Translations under genes and position numbers: made by a program
DNA from: Sphingobium sp. CECT 9361
GTDB taxonomy: Bacteria > Pseudomonadota > Alphaproteobacteria > Sphingomonadales > Sphingomonadaceae
Direction: 5' to 3'
Assembly (NCBI RefSeq): GCF_918741285.1
Contig: NZ_CAKKNC010000002.1
Location: forward strand, 247,425-311,424
Length of the DNA: 64,000 nucleotides
The notes under the pieces: model-generated
What the model saw: the letters and a program-made list of their open reading frames with translations, nothing else
What the model was told of the DNA's origin: nothing
The model's database searches: none
Part shown: positions 16,552-26,270 of the stretch, in pieces
Numbering within the stretch: position 1 is the first letter of the stretch
Layout: every line of letters begins with the position of its first letter

Positions 16552-17907
16552 TTGACTACATTTAAAGAACTCGGCCTTGCTGAGCCGATCCTGCAAGCGC
16601 TTGCTGCGAAGAATTATGAAGTGCCGACGCCGATCCAAGCGCAGGCTATTCCTGCTTTGATGGAAGGCCGCGATTTGTGCGGTATCGCCCAGACAGGAAC
16701 CGGCAAGACCGCAGCGTTTGCGCTTCCCAGCCTGGATTACTTTCATAACAATCCGAAGCTGACGCCCCAAAAGGGCTGTCGCATGCTCGTCCTGTCGCCG
16801 ACGCGCGAACTGGCCGCGCAGATTGCGGACAGCTTTCGCGACTATGCACGCTTCATGAAGCTATCCGTCACGACCGTCTTCGGGGGCGTCCCCATCAACA
16901 AGCAGATCAATCAGCTTCGCGGCGGTGTCGATATTCTTGTGGCGACGCCAGGCCGTTTGCTGGACCTCATCGAACAGCGTGCACTGAGCCTTGGGCATGT
17001 AGAAATCTTCGTTCTCGATGAAGCCGATCAGATGATGGATCTGGGCTTTATTCAGCCGCTTAAGCGCATCGACAAGATGCTCCCTAAGCAGCGCCAGAGC
17101 CTGTTCTTCTCTGCCACTATGCCGAAAACCATTGCCGATCTGGGCAGCCAGTTCCTTGTCGATCCGGTGCATGTCTCTGTCGCGCCGCAGTCAACGACTG
17201 CCGAACGTGTGAAGCAATATGCGACATATGTGAATCAGGCCGAAAAGCAGGCGCTGCTGACCCTCACCGTCAAGAACGAGCCAATCGAGCGTGCGCTCAT
17301 CTTTACGCGCACCAAGCATGGCGCGGACCGGGTGGTGCGTTTTCTGGAAGGTGCGGGCATCCCCGCTGCCGCTATTCATGGTAACAAGAGCCAGGGGCAG
17401 CGTACCGCCGCTTTGCAGGCGTTTCGTGCGGGGCAAGTGAAGTTGCTGGTCGCAACCGACATCGCCGCGCGCGGCATTGACGTTTCCGGTGTCAGCCATG
17501 TCATCAACTTTGAACTGCCGAACGTGGCAGAACAATATGTGCACCGCATCGGCCGTACGGCGCGTGCCGGAGCGGAAGGCATTGCCATCAGCTTCGTGGC
17601 GGATGACGAGCGGCAGTATCTCAAGGCCATCGAAAAGGTGACCCGCGTACGTTGTGAGTTGCAGGTGCTTCCGGAAAACTTTGCAGAAGCGGTTCGCAAC
17701 CTGCCGAAGGCGGCGCCGCCCAAAAAGGGCAGCGAAGGCGGCAATGGTCGCGGCGGTCCCGGTCGTGGCAATCCCGATCGCGCACATCGCGGTCGCGATG
17801 GAGCGGCAGGCGACGGCGCGGCACCAGCGAAGCGTCCCTTCCGTCCGCGCAACCGCAATGGCGTAGGCGCACATAAGGGTGCGGTTCAGCGGGTCGCTGG
17901 ACGGTAA
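16552..17907 (+). CDS. DEAD-box ATP-dependent RNA helicase (RhlE-like)
   Basis: All helicase motifs are visible in order: AQTGTGKT (I), PTRELAAQI (Ia), TPGRLLDL (Ib), VLDEADQMMDLGF (II), FSATMP (III), IFTRTK (IV), ATDIAARGIDV (V) and HRIGRTARAG (VI). The C-terminus is a basic Gly/Arg/Pro-rich tail, typical of RhlE-like helicases in RNA decay and ribosome assembly. I chose the TTG at 16552 (MTTFKELGLAEP), because the conserved Q-motif region begins there; the extended frame to 16450 reads as non-conserved sequence. Product 451 residues. The 269 bp between the previous hairpin and this start contain no gene I can see and probably hold a long 5' leader. Confidence 0.92.
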   Translation: MTTFKELGLAEPILQALAAKNYEVPTPIQAQAIPALMEGRDLCGIAQTGTGKTAAFALPSLDYFHNNPKLTPQKGCRMLVLSPTRELAAQIADSFRDYARFMKLSVTTVFGGVPINKQINQLRGGVDILVATPGRLLDLIEQRALSLGHVEIFVLDEADQMMDLGFIQPLKRIDKMLPKQRQSLFFSATMPKTIADLGSQFLVDPVHVSVAPQSTTAERVKQYATYVNQAEKQALLTLTVKNEPIERALIFTRTKHGADRVVRFLEGAGIPAAAIHGNKSQGQRTAALQAFRAGQVKLLVATDIAARGIDVSGVSHVINFELPNVAEQYVHRIGRTARAGAEGIAISFVADDERQYLKAIEKVTRVRCELQVLPENFAEAVRNLPKAAPPKKGSEGGNGRGGPGRGNPDRAHRGRDGAAGDGAAPAKRPFRPRNRNGVGAHKGAVQRVAGR

Positions 17908-17924
17908 TTCCTCTTATATTTTAT

Positions 17925-17964
17925 AAAAACGCCCGCTCTTGGTTGTCCAAGGGCGGGCGTTTTT
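17925..17964 (+). terminator. Rho-independent terminator of the RNA helicase gene
   Basis: An A-rich arm AAAAACGCCCGC pairs with GCGGGCGTTTTT, extended inward by CTTGG/CCAAG around a 4-nt TTGT loop. The flanking A and T runs make it able to act in both directions. Confidence 0.92.
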
Positions 17965-18034
17965 ATGTCATGCGCGAACCGTGCTGCCGCTTTGTCAGTG
18001 GCCATTCATAAAAATGGCGCTAGGCTGTCGCCAT

Positions 18035-20926
18035 ATGACAATTTCCTTCCGGCGCGCAGCCACTTCGCTTTCCGTTATCGCATTCCTGCTGACGGCCAGT
18101 CCCATATCGGTTCAGGCGAAGGAGGCTGTATCCACCGCGGCGCTGCCCAGCACCGATGTCGCACAAAAGCGCCCCTGGCTCTATGAAAACAGCGATGTGC
18201 CGATCGATCCAGAATGGCATTTCGGTGCGCTACCCAATGGCGTTCGCTACGCTGTCCGGCGCAATGGTGTGCCGCCGGGTCAGGTTGCTATTCGTCTGCG
18301 GATCGATGCGGGATCGCTGATGGAGAAGCCCGACGAGTTGGGCTTCGCGCATTTCATGGAGCATCTGACGTTTCGTGGGTCGAAATATGTGCCGGATGGT
18401 GAGTCAAAGCGGATCTGGCAGCGTCTGGGGGTGACTTTCGGCAGCGATAGTAACGCACAGACCACGCCGACCGGAACGACCTATGCTCTCGATCTGCCGC
18501 AGGCCACGCCGCAGGGTTTGGACGAGAGCATGAAGATCCTCTCGGGCATGATGACCGATCCGAACATCGTGGATAGCGCGGTAAGCGCCGAGCGGTCCGT
18601 CGTTCTGGCGGAGAAGCGGGAAGGCGAGGGACCGGGGAGCCGTGTCAGCGACGCGACCCGCGCATTTCTGTTCGCCGGTCAGCGGATGGAAACGCGCTCA
18701 CCTATTGGGACGAATGCTACTCTGAATGCTGCGACCGCTGCGCGGATGGAGGCTTTCCATCAGCGTTGGTATCGACCCGAAAATGCTGTGATTTCTATTG
18801 CTGGTGACATTGACCCCGCAACCGCCGAAGCACTGATCGCGAAATATTTCACGCCCTGGAAAGCCGCCGGTGCCGCGGAAAGCGTTCCGGACTTCGGTGA
18901 TCCCAATCCAGCAAAGCCGGCGGCGGGGGTGATTGTCGAGGCAGGCGTGCCGACCGGGTTGAGCTACGCGTTTTTGCGGCCTTGGCGGCCTCGGGCGGAT
19001 ACGATCATCTACAATCAGGACAAGCTGACAGACGCGCTGGCGCTACAGATCATCAATCGCCGGCTGGAGCAAGCGGCGCGCAGCGGCGGCAGTTTCCTGC
19101 AGGCCAATGTGGAGCAACAAGACGTTTCTCGCTCTGTGGACGGCACTTTCATCAGCATCATGCCGGTCGGCGCGGATTGGGCCAAAGCGTTGATGGATGT
19201 GCGCGCCGTCATAGAAGATGCCAAGACAACACCGCCCACGCCCGCAGAGATTGCGCGCGAATATGCGCAGTTCGACACGGCGTTGGCGATACAGGTCGAA
19301 AATTCCGATACGGAGGGCGGATCGAAGCAGGCGTGGGACTTGGTGAACGCCGTCGATATTCGCGAGACAACGGTCAGCCCGCAGGCTGCGCTCGACATAT
19401 TCCGTGGTGGCAAGGCAGCGATGACGCCTGACAAGTTGCTTCAGTCGACCCGCCGGTTGTTTACTGCCGATGTTACTCGCGCCTTGCTGATGCTGCCAAC
19501 GGTACAACCCGATGCACAGGCGAAACTTACCGCAGCGCTCAAGACGCCGGTGACAGCGGCGACCGGTGTTCGGTTGGCGGACAAGGCCGTAACGATGGCG
19601 GACCTCCCCAAGCTAGGCGCACCGGGCGCGGTGGTTTCGCGCACGCCGCTGGGCGTATTGGGGATCGAGACCGTCACTTTCGCCAACGGTGTGAAGCTGA
19701 CATTGTTTGCCAATAATGCCGAGACGGAGAAGGTCCGGATCAACGTCCGCTTCGGGCATGGGCAGCAGGCTTTTTCTCCCACCAAGCCAGTTCCCAGTTG
19801 GGCGGCAAGCTATGCGCTGGTTGCCGGGGGGATCGGCAAGCTGGGTCAGCGCGATCTGGATGAGCTCACCAACGGGCGTCGACTGGGTTTCGACTTTTCC
19901 GTCGACGATGACGCCTTCGCCATGGCAGCGGTAACTCGTCCGGCGGATTATGCCGACCAATTGAAGCTGTTTGCCACCAAGCTGGCGTATCCCGGATGGG
20001 ATCCCGCGCCGATTGCCCGGGTGAAGGCCGGCATGACGGCCGCGTACGATACGCTGTCCACTTCGGCGGATGCGGTGTTGAGCCGCGATCTCAACTGGCT
20101 GATCCACGCAAAGGACGTGCGTTACCGGACGCCGGATCGGGCGGAGATTGCGGCTCTGACGCCGCAGGCATTTCGAGCCACCTGGGAGCCTATTCTGGCT
20201 TCCGGGCCTATCGAGGTCCAGATTTTCGGACAGGTGAAAGCGGACGATGCGATTGCGCAGGTTGCGGCTACTTTCGGGGCTTTGCCTGCACGACCGAATA
20301 AGCCAGTTCCTGCCGCCAATCTGCAGATGCGCTTTCCGGCGCATGTCGCTACCCCGGTCGTGTTGCGTCACCGCGGCGACAAGGATCAGGCTGCTGCTGT
20401 GATGGCGTGGCCCACGGCGGGCGGCTTTGCAGGGTCGAAGGAAGCGCGCCAGCTTGTGATACTGACGCAGATTTTCAACGATCGATTGTTCGAGAAGCTG
20501 CGGTCGACCGATGGCGCGGCCTACTCGCCGAATGTCCAGAACAACTGGCCATTTTCGTCGGAAAGCGGCGGCTATATCCTGGTGAATAGTCAGGTGAAGC
20601 CGGAGAAGGTCGGCTACTTCTTCCAACTGATCAAGGATACGGCAGCCGATCTGGCGGCTAAGCCAGTCAGCGACGATGAACTGCAGCGGGCGGTGGCGCC
20701 TATGCGGCAATTGTTGTCGCGGGCCAGTACCGGCAACGCTTTCTGGATGCAGCAGACCGCCGGGGCGGCGCGGGATCCGCGCTATGTCGATGTGGTGAAT
20801 AACATGGGCAGGGACTTGCTGACGGTGACCTCCGCCGATTTGCAGGCGTTGGCCAAGAAGTACCTGGTCGCGGAGAAGAGCTGGTCGGCGGTCGCACTTC
20901 CCGAAGGGGTGCAGGCGGGCAAATAA
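18035..20926 (+). CDS. M16 family zinc metallopeptidase (insulinase/pitrilysin-like), exported
   Basis: This is a 963-residue protein with an N-terminal signal peptide (SLSVIAFLLTASPISVQA) from ATG 18035. The inverted zinc motif HxxEH is in AHFMEHLTFRGS, and a downstream Glu-containing segment (LAEKREGEGPGSRV) supplies the third ligand. The second half (VTFANGVKLTLFANNAETE) is the catalytically inactive M16 repeat, so a single chain forms the usual clam shell. It probably degrades peptides in the periplasm. A start 21 nt upstream (ATG 18014) is possible but would delay the signal peptide. The gene is preceded by the helicase terminator and followed by a strong hairpin, so it is a single-gene unit. 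Confidence 0.92.
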   Translation: MTISFRRAATSLSVIAFLLTASPISVQAKEAVSTAALPSTDVAQKRPWLYENSDVPIDPEWHFGALPNGVRYAVRRNGVPPGQVAIRLRIDAGSLMEKPDELGFAHFMEHLTFRGSKYVPDGESKRIWQRLGVTFGSDSNAQTTPTGTTYALDLPQATPQGLDESMKILSGMMTDPNIVDSAVSAERSVVLAEKREGEGPGSRVSDATRAFLFAGQRMETRSPIGTNATLNAATAARMEAFHQRWYRPENAVISIAGDIDPATAEALIAKYFTPWKAAGAAESVPDFGDPNPAKPAAGVIVEAGVPTGLSYAFLRPWRPRADTIIYNQDKLTDALALQIINRRLEQAARSGGSFLQANVEQQDVSRSVDGTFISIMPVGADWAKALMDVRAVIEDAKTTPPTPAEIAREYAQFDTALAIQVENSDTEGGSKQAWDLVNAVDIRETTVSPQAALDIFRGGKAAMTPDKLLQSTRRLFTADVTRALLMLPTVQPDAQAKLTAALKTPVTAATGVRLADKAVTMADLPKLGAPGAVVSRTPLGVLGIETVTFANGVKLTLFANNAETEKVRINVRFGHGQQAFSPTKPVPSWAASYALVAGGIGKLGQRDLDELTNGRRLGFDFSVDDDAFAMAAVTRPADYADQLKLFATKLAYPGWDPAPIARVKAGMTAAYDTLSTSADAVLSRDLNWLIHAKDVRYRTPDRAEIAALTPQAFRATWEPILASGPIEVQIFGQVKADDAIAQVAATFGALPARPNKPVPAANLQMRFPAHVATPVVLRHRGDKDQAAAVMAWPTAGGFAGSKEARQLVILTQIFNDRLFEKLRSTDGAAYSPNVQNNWPFSSESGGYILVNSQVKPEKVGYFFQLIKDTAADLAAKPVSDDELQRAVAPMRQLLSRASTGNAFWMQQTAGAARDPRYVDVVNNMGRDLLTVTSADLQALAKKYLVAEKSWSAVALPEGVQAGK

Positions 20927-20931
20927 GCTGT

Positions 20932-20966
20932 GGCGGATCGACCGGATTTGCTCCGGTCGATCCGCC
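20932..20966 (+). terminator. 15-bp perfect stem-loop after the M16 peptidase gene
   Basis: GGCGGATCGACCGGA at 20932-20946 pairs perfectly with TCCGGTCGATCCGCC at 20952-20966 around a 5-nt loop (TTTGC). It begins 5 nt after the stop codon. No T-tract follows, so it may terminate with Rho or protect the mRNA 3' end. Confidence 0.7.
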
Positions 20967-20987
20967 TGCAGAACCCCGCTGGACGTC

Positions 20988-21106
20988 AATAACCCGACAC
21001 GTAAAAGCGGGATTTACGCGTCGTGCGCCCAAATAAGTCGACACGTAAAAATGCGTTTCAACGGTCGGCGAGGTGCCTTTACCGAAAAATAAGTCGACAC
21101 GTGAAA
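20988..21106. repeat. Three direct copies of a 19-bp repeat between convergent genes
   Basis: The unit AATAAGTCGACACGTAAAA occurs at 21032-21050, and near-identical copies occur at 20988-21006 (CC in place of GT) and 21088-21106 (G for A near the end). Starts are 44 and 56 bp apart. The copies lie between the M16 peptidase hairpin and the end of hslU, where no gene is visible. Function unknown; could be protein-binding sites or a decayed mobile-element end. Confidence 0.75.
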
Positions 21107-21147
21107 AGTGGATTTTGAAACTACCATTCTATAATATATTGATATTG

Positions 21148-22449
21148 TTATAGAATATACTTGCTCAAGTCGGTGTCGCGGGCGATGGAGTTGAGTTGCT
21201 TGGCGACATAGTCGGCGTCGACCACCAAGGTTTGTCCGACGCGATCTTCCGCATCGAAGCTGACTTCTTCCAGCAGTTTTTCCATCACGGTCTGAAGACG
21301 GCGTGCGCCGATGTTCTCGATCTGCTCATTCACTTCGGCGGCGATTTTCGCCACGGCGCGGATGCCTTCGGGGGTCAGGTCGATGGTCAGGCCTTCGGTC
21401 GCCAGCAGGGCTTTATACTGCTCGGCAAGCGACGCCTTGGTGTCGGACAGGATCGCAACGAAGTCGTCTTCGGTCAGTGCTTTCAGTTCGACACGGATCG
21501 GCAAGCGGCCCTGTAGTTCTGGTAGCAAGTCGCTCGGCTTGGCGACGTGAAAGGCGCCTGAGGCGATGAAGAGGATGTGGTCGGTCTTGAGCGGACCGTA
21601 TTTGGTCGCGACGGTGGTGCCTTCGATCAGCGGGAGCAGATCGCGCTGGACGCCTTCGCGGCTGACCGAACCGCCGCGCACGTCGCTGACCGCGATCTTG
21701 TCGATCTCATCGAGGAAGACGATGCCGTTCTGCTCGGCATTGCTGAGGGCCACACGCGCGACGTCGTCCTGATCCAGACGCTTGTCCTGTTCTTCCTCGA
21801 CCAGCTTGTCCCATGCTTCGGGCACGCGCATCTTGCGGCGCTTTTTCTGTTGTTGGCCAAAGGCTTTGCTCATCATGTCGGAAAGGTTGATCATGCCGAC
21901 CTGACCGCCCATGCCCGGAATTTCCATCGGCATGGAGGGCGCGTCAGAGACTTCGACTTCGACCTCGGCCTCGTTCATCTGATTGGCTTCGATCCGCGAG
22001 CGGTACGACAGGCGCGTGGCTTCGCTGGCTTCCTTGCCCGTGAGTGCATCGAGCAGACGGCCCATTGCGGCTTCGGATGCGGCTTCGCGAACGGACTCGC
22101 GGCGGCGATCCCGCTCCAGACGGACGGCTTCTTCGACAAGGTCGCGCGCGATTTGTTCGACGTCGCGCCCGACATAGCCGACTTCGGTGAACTTGGTGGC
22201 TTCCACCTTCACGAACGGCGCGTCGGCCAGCTTGGCAAGACGACGGCTGATTTCGGTCTTGCCGCAGCCTGTGGGGCCGATCATCAGGATATTCTTCGGC
22301 GTTACTTCGTCGCGAAGGGCAGCGTCGAGCTTTTGGCGGCGCCAACGGTTGCGCAGGGCAACGGCAACCGCGCGCTTGGCGTCGGTCTGTCCGATGATGT
22401 GCGCGTCGAGCGCAGCGACAATGGCTTTAGGGGTAAGGGCGTCGTTCAT
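21148..22449 (-). CDS. hslU: ATP-dependent protease ATPase subunit HslU
   Basis: HslU (ClpY) is the AAA+ unfoldase of the HslUV protease. The 433-residue protein shows the N-terminal [16 protein letters not shown], Walker [16 protein letters not shown], the pore segment [18 protein letters not shown], a charged I-domain, Walker [13 protein letters not shown], and the C-terminal sequence ending DLSKYIL that docks into HslV. The stop codon forms part of a 9-bp AT-rich inverted repeat (21126-21134 with 21148-21156). It lies 82 bp downstream of hslV on the same strand. Confidence 0.96.
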   Translation of the reverse strand: MNDALTPKAIVAALDAHIIGQTDAKRAVAVALRNRWRRQKLDAALRDEVTPKNILMIGPTGCGKTEISRRLAKLADAPFVKVEATKFTEVGYVGRDVEQIARDLVEEAVRLERDRRRESVREAASEAAMGRLLDALTGKEASEATRLSYRSRIEANQMNEAEVEVEVSDAPSMPMEIPGMGGQVGMINLSDMMSKAFGQQQKKRRKMRVPEAWDKLVEEEQDKRLDQDDVARVALSNAEQNGIVFLDEIDKIAVSDVRGGSVSREGVQRDLLPLIEGTTVATKYGPLKTDHILFIASGAFHVAKPSDLLPELQGRLPIRVELKALTEDDFVAILSDTKASLAEQYKALLATEGLTIDLTPEGIRAVAKIAAEVNEQIENIGARRLQTVMEKLLEEVSFDAEDRVGQTLVVDADYVAKQLNSIARDTDLSKYIL

Positions 22450-22531
22450 GTCTGTCTTTCTGCCGTCCTGTGACGGAAGGGGGAAGGGCGCACGAGCATA
22501 TCTGGTCTCGCGCTCTCTTGAGGAGGGAGAT

Positions 22532-23095
22532 TTAGGTGGCGCTGACCAACGTTTCCAAGGTCAACTGATCGTTGGTGTAGACGCACAAATCGGCGGCGAT
22601 AGCCATGGCCTTGCGGCCCAATGTTTCGGCATCGGCTTCATAGTCCACAAGGGCGCGGGCAGCGGCCAGGGCGAAGTTGCCACCCGATCCGATGGCTGCC
22701 ACGCCACCGACCGGTTCCAGCACGTCGCCATTACCGGTCAGGATCAACGTTACGTCCTTGTCCGCCACGATCATCATGGCTTCGAGATTGCGCAGATATT
22801 TGTCGGTGCGCCAATCCTTGGCGAGTTCGACGGCAGCGCGCATCAACTGGCCGTTATGGCGCTCAAGCTTCGATTCCAGCCGTTCGAAGAGGGTGAAGGC
22901 GTCCGCAGTTGCGCCTGCAAAGCCGCCTATGACGGAGCCGTCATGCAAGCGGCGGACCTTGCGGGCGTTCGGCTTCATGACGGTTTGCCCCATGCTGACC
23001 TGCCCATCGCCGACGACGATGACGTGGCCGTTTTTGCGCACGGATAAGATGGTCGTGCCATGCCATGTCGGCATGCTGTTCTGATTGTCGCTCAT
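22532..23095 (-). CDS. hslV: ATP-dependent protease proteolytic subunit HslV
   Basis: HslV (ClpQ) is the proteasome-like threonine peptidase. After a short propeptide the catalytic Thr appears in [12 protein letters not shown]; other hallmarks are [20 protein letters not shown] and [18 protein letters not shown]. From ATG 23095 the product is 187 residues; an internal ATG (23074, MPTWHGTT) is an alternative start. It precedes hslU, the standard operon order. The upstream open frame beyond 23095 has no family similarity. Confidence 0.95.
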   Translation of the reverse strand: MSDNQNSMPTWHGTTILSVRKNGHVIVVGDGQVSMGQTVMKPNARKVRRLHDGSVIGGFAGATADAFTLFERLESKLERHNGQLMRAAVELAKDWRTDKYLRNLEAMMIVADKDVTLILTGNGDVLEPVGGVAAIGSGGNFALAAARALVDYEADAETLGRKAMAIAADLCVYTNDQLTLETLVSAT

Positions 23096-23275
23096 ATCGC
23101 GGATATGGTGCGGATATCGGCTGCTGCAAGACAGTGTCGCATTCGCTGACCGATCTCGACCCAAAATTGAACATTGCGATGGAACTGGATCAATTCATGC
23201 GTGTTGACTTTGTGCGGTGCAGCATAAAAATTATCGGTGTCGTGCCGAAGGCTCGACTCGCAGGGACGACGTGGC

Positions 23276-23464
23276 ATGTCGCTGAAGACCAGAGTTCAGG
23301 AAAAGATAGAACGTGCTGGAATAGCGAACTATTCCTTCGATGCCGACACTCTGATCCTGTGCGGCGTACGCTATGCGATTGAGGCCTGCACATGCGGTGC
23401 GACCGACTGCGACGGTGTGCAGTTGCAGCGTAAGGCCAGTGACGGTGTCGTGACGCTGCAATAA
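23276..23464 (+). CDS. Small hypothetical protein with C-terminal Cys cluster
   Basis: From ATG 23276 this gives a 62-residue protein ([15 protein letters not shown]...). It has an amphipathic N-terminal helix and a Cys-rich segment, [14 protein letters not shown], that could bind a metal. I do not recognise a characterised family. It lies divergent from hslV and 32 nt upstream of hisI on the same strand, so it may be co-transcribed with hisI. No strong Shine-Dalgarno is visible; the frame also opens upstream at 23237, but ATG 23276 looks the more natural start. Confidence 0.6.
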   Translation: MSLKTRVQEKIERAGIANYSFDADTLILCGVRYAIEACTCGATDCDGVQLQRKASDGVVTLQ

Positions 23465-23496
23465 TCTTCTTTCGCAAATATCGCGGCCCATTCTAT

Positions 23497-23883
23497 ATGC
23501 GTCGCATGAACAGCAATCCTTCGAAGGTGCGGGAAACCGGCCTGATCCTCGATCCGAAATATGGACCCGATGGCCTGATAACGGCGGTGGTGACCGACGC
23601 CGCCGATGGCAAGGTCCTGATGCTCGCGCATATGAATGCCGAAGCACTAGGTTTGACCATCGATACGGGCGTCGCGCATTTCTGGTCGCGCAGCCGCAAC
23701 CGGCTTTGGAAGAAGGGCGAGACGTCCGGGCATATCCTGTCGGTCGAGGATATTCGCATCGATTGCGATCAGGATGCCATATGGATAATCGCGCGCCCCG
23801 CGGGTCCGGCATGCCATACGGGGGAAGTCAGTTGCTTTTATCGTCGGGTAACCGCTGCGGGCCTGGAAAGGGTCGATGATTAG
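23497..23883 (+). CDS. hisI: Phosphoribosyl-AMP cyclohydrolase HisI
   Basis: HisI opens the adenine ring of phosphoribosyl-AMP, the third step of histidine synthesis. The 128-residue protein is the single-domain form. Visible motifs are [31 protein letters not shown], the metal-binding DCDQDAIW, and the conserved Cys and His residues in [16 protein letters not shown]. Two ATGs, 9 nt apart, could serve as start (23497 or 23506). No other his gene lies close by. The stop is overlapped by 8 nt by the lipoprotein gene. Confidence 0.94.
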   Translation: MRRMNSNPSKVRETGLILDPKYGPDGLITAVVTDAADGKVLMLAHMNAEALGLTIDTGVAHFWSRSRNRLWKKGETSGHILSVEDIRIDCDQDAIWIIARPAGPACHTGEVSCFYRRVTAAGLERVDD

Positions 23884-24391
23884 GGGAGCGGTACTGATCG
23901 TCGCGATGTTGCTATGCGGCTGTCAGTCGAAGGACCTGCCCGCCGGGGACAACCCGGCCATTGCGGGGTTGGAACGCGCGGGCATAGAAACCGGCGTGGT
24001 GGCCGACGCGACGAAGATACCACCGGTCGGATTGTTTCAGCGCCGCAGCGACATGGGCAAGGATTTGCTCTGCATCGTTCCGGGCAAGGCCAATGCGTAT
24101 CGCTTTGGATTGGAAGTGCAGCTTGGGGCGAACGAATATTGCGCCGGGAGCGGGACTGCCCGGCGCACAAATGACAAGCTGATCCTCAATTTCTCGCAAG
24201 GCGCGCGCTGCATAGCGGTGGCGCAATATGACGGCGACCGTGTGGTCATGCCGGGCGTGATGGACATGAAGTGCGCCGATATGTGCGCCGGGAAAGGCAC
24301 TATCGAAGGCGTCGATCTGCCCAGATTGGCCAGCGGTGTGAGCAGCGCCCGGGCCGCTCGGGATCGGAGCAATGCGCCGCTCTGTCCGTAG
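23876..24391 (+). CDS. Predicted lipoprotein of unknown function
   Basis: The 171-residue product begins [19 protein letters not shown], a short signal peptide with a lipobox-like LLCGC, so it is probably lipid-anchored in the cell envelope. Further paired Cys residues ([25 protein letters not shown]) could form disulfides. I do not recognise a family. It starts 8 nt before the hisI stop, suggesting coupled translation despite no evident functional link, and is convergent with the hydroxylase gene, 7 nt away. Confidence 0.65.
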   Translation: MIRGAVLIVAMLLCGCQSKDLPAGDNPAIAGLERAGIETGVVADATKIPPVGLFQRRSDMGKDLLCIVPGKANAYRFGLEVQLGANEYCAGSGTARRTNDKLILNFSQGARCIAVAQYDGDRVVMPGVMDMKCADMCAGKGTIEGVDLPRLASGVSSARAARDRSNAPLCP

Positions 24392-24398
24392 CGGCGCG

Positions 24399-25550
24399 TT
24401 ATAACGGTCCGCCTGATTCTGCATCCTGGGGGCCATAGGCGTCTATGGCTTCGAACAAATGTACCAGCGCCGCGCGTTCTTCTTCGGTGATTTCAGGGCG
24501 CCATATTTCGAAAAGCAGGATGACGCGGGTATCGGCGCTGCGGTTCCAGGCTTCATGTTCTATGCTGTCATCGAAGATCAAGGCCTTGCCCGGTTCCCAC
24601 GAGCGCGTTTCGTTCCCGACGCGCAGTGCGCAATCGGGCGGAACGATCAGCGGGATGTGGCAAATGAGCCGCGTGTTCAGCATCCCGTAATGGGGTGCGA
24701 TATGCGTGCCGGGTTTAAGCAGCGACCATAAGGCCATGGGCGAGCGCCCCGTAATGTGCGGCAACGGCGCGGAGGCCAGCGCCGTCATCGTAGCCGGAGC
24801 GCGGGCTGTATTTTCAGTTACGTGCGTGCCATTCTTCCAGAAATAATGCGCGCCCCATGCCGGATCGTCCCGCAGAGGGTTGTTGGGTGCCGGGCGATCC
24901 GGCGCGGTTTCGACATAGGGTCGGAAATCCTGTCCATCGGCAAGAACATCGCGCAGTTCCGCCTGCATATCGGTCGTTGCCGCTTCGACTTCGGCAAGCC
25001 AGTCGAACTCTCCGCGCTCGTAGAACTGGCGCTGGGGCAGGCCGGGGAAGTAGAACATGCTGGGTTGCTGTTGGTAGAGGGTGGTCTTGCCGGTCAGAAG
25101 ATCGATCGACTGCGCAATTCTGGCGCTTTTCTGGGCAAGGCCCGCTGCCGACAAGCTGTTGCGCAGGTGGCTTTCAAAGGCGGCGTTGGCTTCCATCAGG
25201 AAGGCCTGCCCGCGGTCGAGCAGCGGGTGGAGGGCGGCCGGCACCTCCATCACCGACGCCTGCGCGATGGCCGTGCGGTAGAAGGATGTCGCGGCGCGAT
25301 GGTCCTGCGTGCGTTCCTTCAAGACGGCCATTGCGAGCAGGGCCGGGAGGTTCCGCGCGTCAGCGGCCAGTTGCCCTTTCAGCGCGGCTTCCTCGCCTGC
25401 GCTATCGCCCATACGGTTGCAGGCTTGCGCAAGCGGTAGCCATGACGGCGGGGACATGGCTTCAAAATGCCGTCTGGCTGTGACGAAATCGCCGCTGCGC
25501 AAGGCAGTCAGGCCGCTGGCGAGTAGCGTGGCGTTTGGCGTGCTTTCCAT
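24399..25550 (-). CDS. Aspartyl/asparaginyl beta-hydroxylase-domain protein with TPR-like N-terminus
   Basis: This 383-residue protein has an N-terminal helical region with TPR-like repeats (residues about 10-110) and a C-terminal cupin-like domain of the Asp/Asn beta-hydroxylase family, Fe(II)/2-oxoglutarate enzymes. Likely iron ligands are in PGTHIAPHYGMLNTR and FDDSIEHEAWN, with a downstream Arg for 2-oxoglutarate (TRVILLFEIWRPE). Bacterial relatives include LpxO (lipid A hydroxylation) and other envelope-acting members; a protein substrate is equally possible. It is monocistronic on the minus strand. Confidence 0.82.
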   Translation of the reverse strand: MESTPNATLLASGLTALRSGDFVTARRHFEAMSPPSWLPLAQACNRMGDSAGEEAALKGQLAADARNLPALLAMAVLKERTQDHRAATSFYRTAIAQASVMEVPAALHPLLDRGQAFLMEANAAFESHLRNSLSAAGLAQKSARIAQSIDLLTGKTTLYQQQPSMFYFPGLPQRQFYERGEFDWLAEVEAATTDMQAELRDVLADGQDFRPYVETAPDRPAPNNPLRDDPAWGAHYFWKNGTHVTENTARAPATMTALASAPLPHITGRSPMALWSLLKPGTHIAPHYGMLNTRLICHIPLIVPPDCALRVGNETRSWEPGKALIFDDSIEHEAWNRSADTRVILLFEIWRPEITEEERAALVHLFEAIDAYGPQDAESGGPL

Positions 25551-25676
25551 CGTCCGCGTTCTAGCGAGGCGCGGCGGCGGAGGTAAGGAAAAGTTGCGGG
25601 CGGAAAAGGCGGCAATCGTAAGAGATCGTTAACGCTGTCTGTTTACCTTTGGCGCTGTGTAATTGCGAAGGTGCTT

Positions 25677-26264
25677 ATGTCGCTGATTTCGATCCTCTCT
25701 ACGTTTACCAGCGGATCATCGTCCGCCACGGGCAACAGCGTTATTTCTGCGGCGCAAGCGCGCCTTGTTCTCGCACAAGCTGCCCAGGAAAAAGCGGACG
25801 CCAAATCCAGGCCATCGACAGGCGATGTGCAGATATCGCCCGCCGCCACGCTGGCGCAGGCGAACAAGGCCGATCAGGCCAAGAATTTTGGCGTGCTGGC
25901 CAAAGAGATGCGGGCCATATTGAACAGTCAGTATAAGGCAGGCAGCACATCGCCCGACTTTGCGAAGATTTCCGGTCGTGGCCTTGCGTCCATTGTTCTT
26001 AACGAAGGGCATCAGTTTTCGCAGGAAGAACAGGCAGCGGCGCGCGCGGCACTGAAGGGGCGGGAGCGGGACGTGCTGACCACGGCTTTGTCGAGCGGCA
26101 TGTCGGTGGCCACGCTGGCCAGCTATGGCAAGACGCTGGAGCAGAATTACGACACCAAAAGCCCCGAAGAGCGCAAGGCGCTGGGCTATACCGAGCAGAC
26201 CCGGATCAACGCTGCGCGCATGGCGGGCACGAAGAACATCTCCCTGTTCGACGAGCTGGACTGA
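25677..26264 (+). CDS. Hypothetical protein
   Basis: From ATG 25677 (GAAGGT Shine-Dalgarno nearby) the product is 195 residues. The N-terminus is Ser/Thr/Ala-rich with no clear signal peptide (MSLISILSTFTSGSSSATG); the middle and C-terminus are helical and Ala-rich (QAAARAALKGRERDVL), ending in KNISLFDELD. I do not recognise a family. It may be a secreted or structural protein such as a flagellar or surface-associated one, but the sequence does not establish this. It is convergent with the helicase gene with a 6-nt gap. Confidence 0.65.
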   Translation: MSLISILSTFTSGSSSATGNSVISAAQARLVLAQAAQEKADAKSRPSTGDVQISPAATLAQANKADQAKNFGVLAKEMRAILNSQYKAGSTSPDFAKISGRGLASIVLNEGHQFSQEEQAAARAALKGRERDVLTTALSSGMSVATLASYGKTLEQNYDTKSPEERKALGYTEQTRINAARMAGTKNISLFDELD

Positions 26265-26270
26265 ACGGGA

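Noticed and set aside
21126..21156. AT-rich inverted repeat at the hslU 3' end as a terminator
   Set aside because: Nine A/T base pairs with a 13-nt loop make a weak stem, and it includes the stop codon itself; not called as a terminator.
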